Virus record (IMG/VR): IMGVR_UViG_3300037245_000565
Span: 1 to 41,607 of that record
DNA from: a virus
DNA: 41,607 nucleotides
Reading direction: 5' to 3' (one strand)
The notes under the pieces were generated by a model. That model was not told where the DNA came from and searched no databases. It saw nothing but the letters and a program-made list of their open reading frames with translations. The translations under genes and the position numbers were made by a program. This document shows, in pieces, positions 34,519 to 41,607 of this stretch (the first letter of the stretch is position 1; every line of letters starts with the position of its first letter).

Positions 34519-35432
34519 ACTTTAAAAGCCTTCTCATTCATTATTTGATGTTTCTTAAATTCATTAATACTTGAATTATTATATTCATCTAGTGATGTTA
34601 AGTCATAATCAACGTGTGATATCTTAGTTCGTATTACTGGGAAATTATCATAAGTGTTAGACATTCGAATCATCATTTTTAGATATGTCGATATCCATGA
34701 TACCGATGATATATGAATATCACCCTCATTCTTTGGATTATTTACTAAGAACTCATTGGGTTTTAATAATTGATCTAACACATCTTGATGTGGGTGGAAT
34801 AATAACACACATGGATCAATACGTGTTTTACCATCAGTTTTTACATATAAATTAGGTACAAGTGTCACCATATCATTTTTCAAGAAATTGAACATTCCTT
34901 CAGTTACCAATGCTGGTATATTTAATATAGACTGATCATATCTAGTTCTAATAACCATATCATAATCAGTTCCAGTATCTTTTACATAAGTTGAGAAAAT
35001 CTTTAATGACTCTAACATACTATATGTCTGTGATATTGCTGGATGGTTCGTGTATTTTATTCTGTTTGAATAGTCTTCTATATTATCACAGTTTAATGTT
35101 TTTGGTTTATATGTGGTTTCTATGTAATTGTCTAAATATGATTTATCCTCGATTACGCCAACGGTTGGTTTATATTGCTCCATTATATTCATGCAATCTA
35201 AATCTGTCGCAGATAATATTAAATTATCCTTATTTGATAATACATCGGAACATAGTTTATCCCAGAAAATCCTCAACGAAATACTATCCCACATATGACA
35301 AAAAACATCTATTTCTATACCATTATCATTAGCCCAATGCCTTATATATTGTAAATTGAGTAAACCCACATCCCAATATCTAGGTTCCGTACTAAAACAA
35401 ATGGCTATTCGTTTGGTTTTATTAACCACCAT
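34515..35432 (-). CDS. Putative glycosyltransferase-like protein
   Basis: A 305-residue protein. The N-terminal RIAICFSTEPRYWDVGLLNL (8-27) and DVFCHMW (42-48), the central ISQTYSMLESLKIF (133-146) and DYDMVIRTRYDQSI (156-169) match a group of uncharacterised glycosyltransferase-like proteins in viruses and bacteria that begin 'KIAICxSGQPR' and carry 'DxVIRxRxD'. The conserved Arg-x-Arg-x-Asp region is likely nucleotide-sugar/metal binding by analogy with GT-A enzymes; this is inferred. The Shine-Dalgarno is GAGGAGG, and the start overlaps the methyltransferase end by 28 bp. Situated between a methyltransferase and a sulfotransferase, which supports a role in glycan assembly. Confidence 0.6.
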   Translation of the reverse strand: MVVNKTKRIAICFSTEPRYWDVGLLNLQYIRHWANDNGIEIDVFCHMWDSISLRIFWDKLCSDVLSNKDNLILSATDLDCMNIMEQYKPTVGVIEDKSYLDNYIETTYKPKTLNCDNIEDYSNRIKYTNHPAISQTYSMLESLKIFSTYVKDTGTDYDMVIRTRYDQSILNIPALVTEGMFNFLKNDMVTLVPNLYVKTDGKTRIDPCVLLFHPHQDVLDQLLKPNEFLVNNPKNEGDIHISSVSWISTYLKMMIRMSNTYDNFPVIRTKISHVDYDLTSLDEYNNSSINEFKKHQIMNEKAFKV

Positions 35433-35914
35433 GAATTAAACTCCTCCTCGTTTTGTATTACATTGAGGTGTCTATGAAGATCACAACATACGGTAAAATC
35501 ATTAACACTGTCGTATGTTTTTTTCCAATGTTCACGGTCATAATCGTGACCGGAGAAAACACCTCCAACCTTTAATTTGGGAAACCACTCATACAACGTA
35601 CTTCCTCCGTCCTGTCCAGTGTGTGCATAACCATCTATGTAAATAAAATCAAAATAATTATTGGGGAATAATATCAAACATTCATTAAATGTTGCTCTTA
35701 AAATATTGACATGTCCTAATGTCTTGACACAGTTGTGGTATTCCTGTATGTCGTGGTGGTCATCCCATTTATCGATACCCCAAAACTCCGAAAACTTACC
35801 TGATTCAGATAAGAATTTACTGAATTTACCCGTAGCGACACCTAACTCGATTCCGACTGATTTTTCATGTAATAGTTCAGTTAAACCTAACCTACTTTCT
35901 AGTAATTTTGTCAT
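35405..35914 (-). CDS. Class I SAM-dependent methyltransferase
   Basis: A 169-residue protein with a Rossmann-type methyltransferase core. Motif I is GIELGVATGKFSKFL (21-35), the acidic residue ending strand 2 is in FWGIDKWD (44-51), and strand 4/5 motifs are FDFIYIDGYAHTGQDGG (88-104) and LKVGGVFSGHDYD (114-126). This layout resembles Methyltransf_24/TylF-like enzymes, which often O-methylate sugars and may use a metal. It overlaps both neighbours (4 bp ATGA with the DUF6473 gene, 28 bp downstream), so it belongs to the cassette operon. A sugar or protein-glycan acceptor is inferred from context. Confidence 0.8.
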   Translation of the reverse strand: MTKLLESRLGLTELLHEKSVGIELGVATGKFSKFLSESGKFSEFWGIDKWDDHHDIQEYHNCVKTLGHVNILRATFNECLILFPNNYFDFIYIDGYAHTGQDGGSTLYEWFPKLKVGGVFSGHDYDREHWKKTYDSVNDFTVCCDLHRHLNVIQNEEEFNSWWLIKPNE

Positions 35915-36717
35915 ATGATACTCTTTATTATTGGTTTAAGGATGTTAAAAATAACACCATGTTGCTCTGGTGTTGGGTAATATGTGTTTTTGATTATACC
36001 ATCCAGTGTCATCTTGGGTAAAATCTGTGGATAACCCAATGTACCACAATATTCAGCATAGTGTTCAGTCATACCTTTCAATGTGTTTATGGTTGGTTCG
36101 TTGATAAATTGAGGAAAACCCCTAAATATACCAACCCGTGTCTTATACTCTAATGGATCACATGGTTCACGATGACCTATATATAACAAAACTACTGGTA
36201 CTTTAATTTTTTCGATGAGGTGCTTATATCCCATTACATAAGTATGTAATGTCTCCTCGATTAATTGTTTGATCTCAGCTTCATTATAGTTATTTAAACA
36301 GAACTCCCAAAACTCACCCGCATTTTGTGTCTCGCCATTATCCAAATTGGTACCATTGAACCTACCTTCGGTTTGGAACTTAGAATTTGATTCACTCCTA
36401 GCTGACATTACCTGCAATATACATAATTTAGATTTATTTATGATATCGATATTTTCTGTAAAGACTTCATTTGATGCACTCTTACCACCAGAACTTATAT
36501 TAAATACTTCTACCCCCATGTTTTTTTGTATTAATATGGGAAATGGTTCTTCACAGAAACGTCCAAATGTACCAGCACTTCCAACACATGATATATATTG
36601 GTCTGATTCGGGTTTAGGTCCACGGAAAAAACATCCACGGAAATTGAATATATCATAATCTATGAAATCGTCATAGTATTGATACCCAGTGTTTGATTTA
36701 CCTGTTACCTTTTCCAT
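35911..36717 (-). CDS. DUF6473 protein
   Basis: A 268-residue protein. Residues 12-75 carry the DUF6473 pattern: YQYYDDFIDYDIFNFRGCFF near the start, FRGPKPESDQYISCVGSAGTFGRFCEEPFP-type sequence in the middle, then FNISSGGKSASNEVF. From what I recall of this family, members occur next to sulfotransferases in marine proteobacteria and phage-like contexts, and the SAGTFGR/NISSGGK segments resemble SGNH-hydrolase blocks; catalysis is unproven. Its ATG immediately follows the upstream sulfotransferase stop, and its TGA overlaps the methyltransferase ATG, so expression is coupled. It may process or recognise the sulfated glycan. Confidence 0.65.
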   Translation of the reverse strand: MEKVTGKSNTGYQYYDDFIDYDIFNFRGCFFRGPKPESDQYISCVGSAGTFGRFCEEPFPILIQKNMGVEVFNISSGGKSASNEVFTENIDIINKSKLCILQVMSARSESNSKFQTEGRFNGTNLDNGETQNAGEFWEFCLNNYNEAEIKQLIEETLHTYVMGYKHLIEKIKVPVVLLYIGHREPCDPLEYKTRVGIFRGFPQFINEPTINTLKGMTEHYAEYCGTLGYPQILPKMTLDGIIKNTYYPTPEQHGVIFNILKPIIKSII

Positions 36718-37551
36718 TTACACTCCGTATTTGTATCCAAACAATGTTATATCTTGATTGAACGTTTCATTAACGAATTTTATCGACTTACCGTTATAAT
36801 ATTCGGTATAATTTTTGACCGTTTCATCAGATACATTAAGTTTAACTTCACTACTCAGATCAATATCAAGTATAGTTGAAATTCGGTCAATTTCTATGTT
36901 GTAATTCTCAAATCTAGCGATATAATTAGTAACCAGTTCACCAGTTTTTGATAATATGTAATTACATTGATTCACATCAGGGTTTAAAAAAGACCTATAT
37001 AAACCAATATGTTCATGTGCATTACATATAAAATCATTGAAATTGTCTTTGGTTGTTCGTTTCGCAACTTCTTCATCCCAGTCAAGGTCTTCGTTCCATA
37101 TACGTGCAACCTCTTCGATTACGATCTTATTCTTGAATATTGAAAAGACATAATCCCACGGGTTTCGTATGAATGCGAATCTGAAATAACCATCATATAA
37201 ACCTTTGTGGTTTAATAGAGACGTTGAATGACGTTTGTTTTCATGGAGAACGATATGTGGACCAAGACCTTCATGGAACATATTCAACCATCTAATTTTA
37301 TCTGGGTTTTTTCTGTAGAATAGGTTTATATCATCCTGTGGCATCGAATTGTAACAATCAACAACACATGAATCAATTTCAGATATATTTTCAACTTCTG
37401 GATAATGTTGTTCAAGAAGGTCAACAAGTTCTTTCAATTTTTCATACTTGTTATAATTGTTGCTATACCTAGATAATAGGTATGTAAATGATGTACCACC
37501 AGTCTTCGGTATATGAAAATAAATAAATTTATGTGAATCTGAAATAATCAT
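36718..37551 (-). CDS. Sulfotransferase (family 2-like)
   Basis: A 277-residue protein predicted to move sulfate from PAPS to a carbohydrate. FIYFHIPKTGGTSF (9-22) is the 5'-phosphosulfate-binding loop of the carbohydrate sulfotransferase group, and FRFAFIRNPWDYVFSIF (123-139) contains the 3'-phosphate-binding Arg and the downstream Ser. HxNKRHSTSL before it is typical as well. The start at 37551 gives an ATGA overlap with the glycosyltransferase stop and a GGTGGA ribosome-binding site; an ATG nine bases upstream is less well placed. The two sulfotransferases in the cassette belong to different subfamilies, so they probably act on different positions or acceptors. Confidence 0.82.
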   Translation of the reverse strand: MIISDSHKFIYFHIPKTGGTSFTYLLSRYSNNYNKYEKLKELVDLLEQHYPEVENISEIDSCVVDCYNSMPQDDINLFYRKNPDKIRWLNMFHEGLGPHIVLHENKRHSTSLLNHKGLYDGYFRFAFIRNPWDYVFSIFKNKIVIEEVARIWNEDLDWDEEVAKRTTKDNFNDFICNAHEHIGLYRSFLNPDVNQCNYILSKTGELVTNYIARFENYNIEIDRISTILDIDLSSEVKLNVSDETVKNYTEYYNGKSIKFVNETFNQDITLFGYKYGV

Positions 37552-38768
37552 TTGAAGCATTCCACCATTTTTTTTATATTTTTATCATTGCTGAAATTAT
37601 CATTGACCATCTGTACACACTCATCAGACATGTCCATATATTCTAATATATCCAAATCGTATATTTTATCCATCCTATCGAAAATCATGTCAACATCACC
37701 CTCATTGGTGGTATACCCAGTCACACCATCGATTATAATCTCAGGTATACCGGAATAGTTTGTACCAATACATGGTGTACCCATTGACATACTTTCAATG
37801 AAGAATGTTGGTAATCCCTCTTTATCACCTGTATCAGTTGTAGTTGATGCTAAAATTGATAAACTCGCGTATTGTATGTATGACATAATTATTTTATTTT
37901 CAACATGTCCAACAAAATGTACGAAGTCACCCAAATCTAGATCACTAACTAACTGTTTAAGTTCGGCATCTAATGTACCACAACCAGCGATAATATAATG
38001 AACTTCTGGGTATTTATCATGTAATTTTTTGAATGCGGTGATCGAATGTTTATAACCCTTCATCTCAATTAATCTACCAGCACTGAAGATGTATTCAAAT
38101 AGTGGTATATCATTTCGTTTCATATTGGGTTTGATATCGGAGTAGTTGACCCGTTTTATGATCACTTTATCACCAGAGACACCGAAATTATCAATTATAT
38201 ATTTTTTATTGTATTCGGAAATAGTGAAAATCCTTTTAGCTAAAGCTGATTTCAATTTCTTATAACCCTTCATACAGAATAAATCATAGGCATGTGTGTT
38301 GAAAAAGAATGGGATACTCGTATTCCAATATATGAACATACAAATATCAGCACCAAGTTGACCAAACGGTGAGTATAACTTGGTCACACCATCGGATATT
38401 ACCTTCTCACAAATTGAACAGAATGGATCTCGTGAATTTACTAATGCCATGAATTCAGTATCTTGTCGATCCTTATCGGATAGGTCGTCCAAATCACGCA
38501 TATATTTGTTAGTAGATAGGGGTATCTGGTGTTTATCGATTTCACCCCAGTTGAATAACCCTTCATGCTGTAGATATGTGATATTGTCACCGATTATTTC
38601 CAACGCTTCAGTATAAAGATCCATTTCTTCATCGGTTGGTTTACTCATTGAGTATATTTTTACATCTATACCCGAATTGATAAGCTCTACAATCTCATTC
38701 ACTACGAACGTATTAGTACGTTCTGGGAATTTATACACAAATACACCTAAAACTATTTTATCATTCAT
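37548..38768 (-). CDS. Group 1 (GT4) glycosyltransferase
   Basis: A 406-residue GT-B enzyme of the GT4 family that adds a sugar from a nucleotide-sugar donor with retention of configuration. The N-terminal VFVYKFPERTNTFVVNEIVE is typical of the WcaL/colanic-acid-type subgroup ('FP..TETFV..EI'). The C-terminal Rossmann half starts at FSAGRLIEMKGYKHSI, includes YIIAGCGTLDAELK and ends with the EX7E motif EGLPTFFIE (317-325) followed by MGTPCIGTNYSGIPEII. The start at 38768 was chosen because GTGAG lies 5 nt upstream; a GTG six bases earlier is possible. It is the first gene of the cassette and is preceded by a hairpin and a -10-like TATAAT. Acceptor unknown. Confidence 0.85.
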   Translation of the reverse strand: MNDKIVLGVFVYKFPERTNTFVVNEIVELINSGIDVKIYSMSKPTDEEMDLYTEALEIIGDNITYLQHEGLFNWGEIDKHQIPLSTNKYMRDLDDLSDKDRQDTEFMALVNSRDPFCSICEKVISDGVTKLYSPFGQLGADICMFIYWNTSIPFFFNTHAYDLFCMKGYKKLKSALAKRIFTISEYNKKYIIDNFGVSGDKVIIKRVNYSDIKPNMKRNDIPLFEYIFSAGRLIEMKGYKHSITAFKKLHDKYPEVHYIIAGCGTLDAELKQLVSDLDLGDFVHFVGHVENKIIMSYIQYASLSILASTTTDTGDKEGLPTFFIESMSMGTPCIGTNYSGIPEIIIDGVTGYTTNEGDVDMIFDRMDKIYDLDILEYMDMSDECVQMVNDNFSNDKNIKKMVECFK

Positions 38769-38806
38769 AAGCACTCACATTAACTGTTAATCTATATTAT
38801 ACGTGA

Positions 38807-38829
38807 AACACTTGAAAAAATAAAGTGTT
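38807..38829 (-). terminator. Stem-loop between the small LRR-like gene and the glycan cassette
   Basis: AACACTT (38829-38823) pairs with AAGTGTT (38813-38807), 7 bp with a 9-nt T-rich loop, starting at the stop codon of the 261-residue gene. A TATAAT (about 38801-38796 on the reverse strand) follows; no good -35 was found. Confidence 0.4.
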
Positions 38830-39613
38830 AATACCCTGCACATAGGTGATGTGTTACTATCGTCCAACTTCTGTCAAGTAATGCACCCATAGCAATACAC
38901 GCTTCGGGACTATCAATGGTTGGCATATTGTCGTAACATTCAAAATGACCACCAATTATTGTTTCATTAACAGCCCACTCAGCCACATTGATTAATGAGT
39001 TTTGGACTTGTGCTTTTGTTAGACCCGTATCGTTCAATGACCAATAGACCGCAGTTGCTGAAGATGAAATTGTACCAGTGATGTCGGTTCCATCCAGATT
39101 AACTATATCAACATTGAGTAGTTCACCAATATTACCATCGACATTAACACAACCTGATAGATTCAATGTATCACTTACATTATCAAGAGTACCAACATCA
39201 CCGTATATGAATGGCGTGTTGGTGATTATGATTGATTCGTTGATATCACTCAATTCATAAATGTCACCACTTATACTAGTGCTCTGTAATTCTAAATTAG
39301 ATATATTCTGTGGTATATCAGTGGTTAGACCTTCATATATACCACCAGTGGTTAATGATGATATATCCGTATTAGTGAAATCAGTCATTTCGACATATGA
39401 TATACCAGCAGGTAATCCAACCTTATTGATACTAGACACACCCGATAGAGTTGATCCATCGGTGAATGTCCATTCCAAACTTGAAGTGTCACCACCAATT
39501 ACATTAAAAAGTAGATCACCTGTGTCGTGTCTAATAGGAAATATGTATTTAACGGATGGTGTATATGAAACTTCAAACCATTGCGAAATATATGATTGGA
39601 TATCATTGTTCAT
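38828..39613 (-). CDS. Small leucine-rich-repeat-like surface protein
   Basis: A 261-residue protein. After an N-terminal beta segment (FEVSYTPSVKYIFPIRHD, LEWTFTDGSTLSGVSSI) it contains irregular short repeats with spaced Leu/Ile/Asn (ISNLELQSTSISGDI, VSDTLNLSGCVNVDGNIGEL, VDIVNLDGTDITG), a pattern of leucine-rich or beta-helix repeats. The C-terminal part (TKAQVQNSLINVAEWAVNE, GALLDRSWTIV) resembles the closing cap seen in LRR phage proteins and in the adhesin at 870-6242. It probably forms a surface or fibre component. It lies directly before the glycan cassette, so it could be a carrier of that modification; this is speculation. No strong Shine-Dalgarno was seen. Confidence 0.55.
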   Translation of the reverse strand: MNNDIQSYISQWFEVSYTPSVKYIFPIRHDTGDLLFNVIGGDTSSLEWTFTDGSTLSGVSSINKVGLPAGISYVEMTDFTNTDISSLTTGGIYEGLTTDIPQNISNLELQSTSISGDIYELSDINESIIITNTPFIYGDVGTLDNVSDTLNLSGCVNVDGNIGELLNVDIVNLDGTDITGTISSSATAVYWSLNDTGLTKAQVQNSLINVAEWAVNETIIGGHFECYDNMPTIDSPEACIAMGALLDRSWTIVTHHLCAGY

Positions 39614-39649
39614 AATATATCAGTACAGTGTTATAGATTGTGGTTGAAT

Positions 39650-40186
39650 TTACTCTTCTTCAGTAGTCCACTCTTTTTCAATCTCATCAAAGAATTTCTT
39701 CTTTTCATCACCCTTAAGTTGGGATGGGGATGTTACACCAAATTTCTTAAGTTTAGCATCGAAAAATTTCTTATATGCTTCTTTTGAACCTTCAGTTACA
39801 ACACCAGCTTCGATAAGGGATTCCCAAGGTTGTTCGAATTCAACGCTTTCATCTTTCTTTTCATCGTCTTCATCATCTTCGGAATCTTCATCATCTTTCT
39901 TTTCATCATCTGACTCATCTTTCTTTTCATCATCTGACTCATCTTCATCTTCATCATCAGTTTCAGTTTTTTTAGATTCGTCTTTCTTTTCATCATCTGA
40001 GTCGTCATCCTTTTTATCGGAATCATCGGTCTTTTCGTCTTCAGCTTCATCGACATCTTTATCGTCTAACTTTTCTTCAGCTTCATCGCTTTTTTTAGAA
40101 GCTTCATCGATTTTCACATTAACTTCTTCGATCTGTTCATCGATACCATCTTTAAGCTCTTGTAGTTTTTTTAATAGTTCTGACAT
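39650..40186 (-). CDS. Highly acidic tag-bearing protein, unassigned (scaffold-like)
   Basis: A 178-residue protein. Residues 1-32 (MSELLKKLQELKDGIDEQIE onward) match the N-terminus of the 229-residue protein at 27247-27936. Residues 35-115 are a low-complexity Asp/Glu/Lys/Ser tract, disordered by composition, with DNA repeats of the type (GATGAA/AAG/GAT). The C-terminal 60 residues form a compact helical domain with FFDAKLKKFGVTSPSQL and KKKFFDEIEKEW, a motif I associate with phage structural-cluster proteins of unknown role. The Shine-Dalgarno AAGGAGA and the late promoter at 40231-40238 are present. It may be a scaffold, an internal protein or an assembly factor. Confidence 0.65.
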   Translation of the reverse strand: MSELLKKLQELKDGIDEQIEEVNVKIDEASKKSDEAEEKLDDKDVDEAEDEKTDDSDKKDDDSDDEKKDESKKTETDDEDEDESDDEKKDESDDEKKDDEDSEDDEDDEKKDESVEFEQPWESLIEAGVVTEGSKEAYKKFFDAKLKKFGVTSPSQLKGDEKKKFFDEIEKEWTTEEE

Positions 40187-40205
40187 AATACATCTCCTTA
40201 GTTCT

Positions 40206-40239
40206 GTATAAATATAATTGAATTCAACTATATTTATAC
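40206..40239. promoter_or_regulatory. Palindromic face-to-face late promoters
   Basis: A 34-bp palindrome with one mismatched pair, centred on GAATTC at 40220-40225. Each arm carries a perfect late promoter: TATAAATA on the forward strand (40207-40214) for the gene at 40256, and on the reverse strand (40238-40231) for the gene at 40186. The two start sites fall near the centre, so the two promoters must share the same DNA. Confidence 0.7.
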
Positions 40240-40255
40240 GATCAGAGGATTTTTA

Positions 40256-41607
40256 ATGTCTATACGGAACCCAGAGGAACTTAGATTCCTAAAAAGAAAC
40301 CAACTTGAACAAGAAGCAAAAGTTATTTCGAATTATTATAGAGATATAATAAGGCAGATGGGTATCGACTGTATTTACATAAAACAGGACACTGAATATC
40401 CAACAATAATCAACCCTACATTATCAGCATATGAAGATATTATATATGGTGAACAGAACAACATGTCATACTCAGCATCAGCTGATATGGTGGTGTATAT
40501 GGAGGTTGAGCAAGACTTATTCGCATTGAACCAAGAGGGTTCATTACCGGATAGTCATTACATCGTATCATTTATGATTGATGAATATGCATCAAAGTTC
40601 GCATATCTAGTCGGTGGTAATGATGAGTTTAAAACGGCATTAGAGTTATCAGGTGCGGTTGACAACTATTCAGCGTCACTAAGTTCAACATTTGAGATTG
40701 AGGGTCTCAGTGGTATCATTTCGTATGATTTTGACCTCAGTGGTGCAACTAGTGGGTTTTATACACCAACCATTTCCGATTTGACACCAGATTATCAACG
40801 TGAGGTTCTAATAAACCCATATATCAAAGAAAGTAAATCATACACGATAACTGATGATGATAATGTAGTAGCATTTATAGGTGATTACACATCGAATATT
40901 GATGGGAACGGGGATGGTGTCATTACATCAAACGTTGGTGGGTCTCTATTATACTCATCAATAAATTCGATTAATCGATATAGAGAGACGATCAGACCTT
41001 CGGTTGGTGATATAATACGACTTGATTTCCCAGCTGAAGTAAATTTTGAAGAGTATGAGATAACACAGGTTTATGATCGTCAATTGACTGATGGTGGAAT
41101 TAACCCACTGTTACATAAATACATATATCGTTGTGATATGATTAGAAGAACCCCAAGTGGTGAAGAAATATTCGGAGATGATGAATCTATGGAAGCATAC
41201 GCAAAAGATTTCTTAGATGTAATAGAGAAGACACAACACGCACACGACATAATCAGTGATGAGGTTGATGATTACAGTGATAATGTTGATGACATATATG
41301 GTGGATATGGTTCAACTGATAATAAAGTACCGGATGTTGATGAATTTATAACTGATGTTGAAGTTGATGAAGAAGTCATTATACATACATTTGTTGATGA
41401 ATCAACATTATTCACTAATGGTTTCGATCTATTCTTCACTAACGCTACTGGAATTACATCCAAATTAACAACATTTGATATTACAGGTATAGTTGAGGAT
41501 GTTCCAGTTGATTTGATGTATTTGAAATCTGACGGTGTTGATATATATTTCATGAACAAGAATGGTCTAACCGCTAGGATGACCGATAATGATGGAACCG
41601 GATACAC
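40256..41607 (+). CDS. Neck protein, gp14-type candidate (partial)
   Basis: The frame is open for 450 codons from ATG 40256 to the window end with no stop. The N-terminus is SIRNPEELRFLKRNQLEQEA, followed by IIRQMGIDCIYIKQDTEYP and, near residue 247, RPSVGDIIRLDFPAEVNFEEYEITQVYD-type sequence. This series (helical lead-in, 'GhDchYI', 'GDIIxxxFxxxxFEIxxV') is that of T4-like gp14 neck proteins, which connect the head to the tail. T4 gp14 has 256 residues; this one is at least 450, with a longer beta-rich C-terminus. The Shine-Dalgarno AGAGGA is about 7 nt upstream. It is read from the forward half of the palindromic late promoter. The assignment is by pattern. Confidence 0.55.
   Translation, partial: MSIRNPEELRFLKRNQLEQEAKVISNYYRDIIRQMGIDCIYIKQDTEYPTIINPTLSAYEDIIYGEQNNMSYSASADMVVYMEVEQDLFALNQEGSLPDSHYIVSFMIDEYASKFAYLVGGNDEFKTALELSGAVDNYSASLSSTFEIEGLSGIISYDFDLSGATSGFYTPTISDLTPDYQREVLINPYIKESKSYTITDDDNVVAFIGDYTSNIDGNGDGVITSNVGGSLLYSSINSINRYRETIRPSVGDIIRLDFPAEVNFEEYEITQVYDRQLTDGGINPLLHKYIYRCDMIRRTPSGEEIFGDDESMEAYAKDFLDVIEKTQHAHDIISDEVDDYSDNVDDIYGGYGSTDNKVPDVDEFITDVEVDEEVIIHTFVDESTLFTNGFDLFFTNATGITSKLTTFDITGIVEDVPVDLMYLKSDGVDIYFMNKNGLTARMTDNDGTGY

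Noticed and set aside
41272-41607. Reverse-strand open frame at the right edge
   Set aside because: Lies entirely opposite the neck-type gene, which has a promoter, ribosome-binding site and 450 uninterrupted codons.

Overview
This window comes from the genome of a tailed bacteriophage with a contractile, T4-type tail (myovirus). It is AT-rich, densely packed and almost entirely late-gene sequence. The evidence is a collinear set of T4-type morphogenesis genes: tail sheath (gp18), tail tube (gp19), tail assembly chaperone (gp26/51-type), tape measure (gp29), tube cap (gp48), LysM-like wedge (gp53), hub (gp27), spike (gp5), and wedges gp25, gp6 and gp7. A uvsY-uvsW recombination pair and repeated copies of the T4 late promoter TATAAATA support the same conclusion. 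Gene lengths exceed those of T4 and the order differs, so this is a distant, possibly jumbo, relative. The host cannot be identified from the window.

Layout, left to right. Positions 1-13770 are read leftward and hold the distal tail and adhesin region. It contains a partial gene, a LamG-like protein, a 1790-residue adhesin with four leucine-rich-repeat (DUF285/BspA-like) modules, three beta-rich appendage proteins, a pair of paralogous fibre proteins around an unknown protein, and a second LRR protein. Positions 13797-26954 hold the baseplate, hub and tape-measure block. Positions 26963-30697 hold two accessory proteins, the tail tube and the sheath. Positions 30698-31380 contain no gene but hold a GC-richer, stem-rich stretch with its own late promoter, which I read as a candidate large structured RNA. 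On the other strand, 31381-33378 encodes UvsY and UvsW. Leftward again, 33375-38768 holds a secreted protein and a tightly overlapping six-gene cassette: two sulfotransferases, a GT4 glycosyltransferase, a second glycosyltransferase-like protein, a methyltransferase and a DUF6473 protein. At 38828-40186 lie a small LRR-like protein and a very acidic protein. At 40206-40239 a palindrome holds two interlocked late promoters. The final rightward partial gene looks like a gp14-type neck protein.

The main observations are as follows. First, the tail chaperone gene carries a programmed -1 frameshift site (T TTT TTT, 10-nt spacer, 8-bp hairpin) opening a further 58 codons just before the tape measure. 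Second, there is a probable late-expressed structured RNA with an ABA'B' pseudoknot pairing. Third, the glycan/sulfation cassette sits among virion genes. Fourth, the LRR adhesin is a mosaic with two nearly identical modules. Fifth, two proteins of opposite charge share an N-terminal tag of about 32 residues. Proteins were assigned by motif recognition and gene order only; no searches were run.
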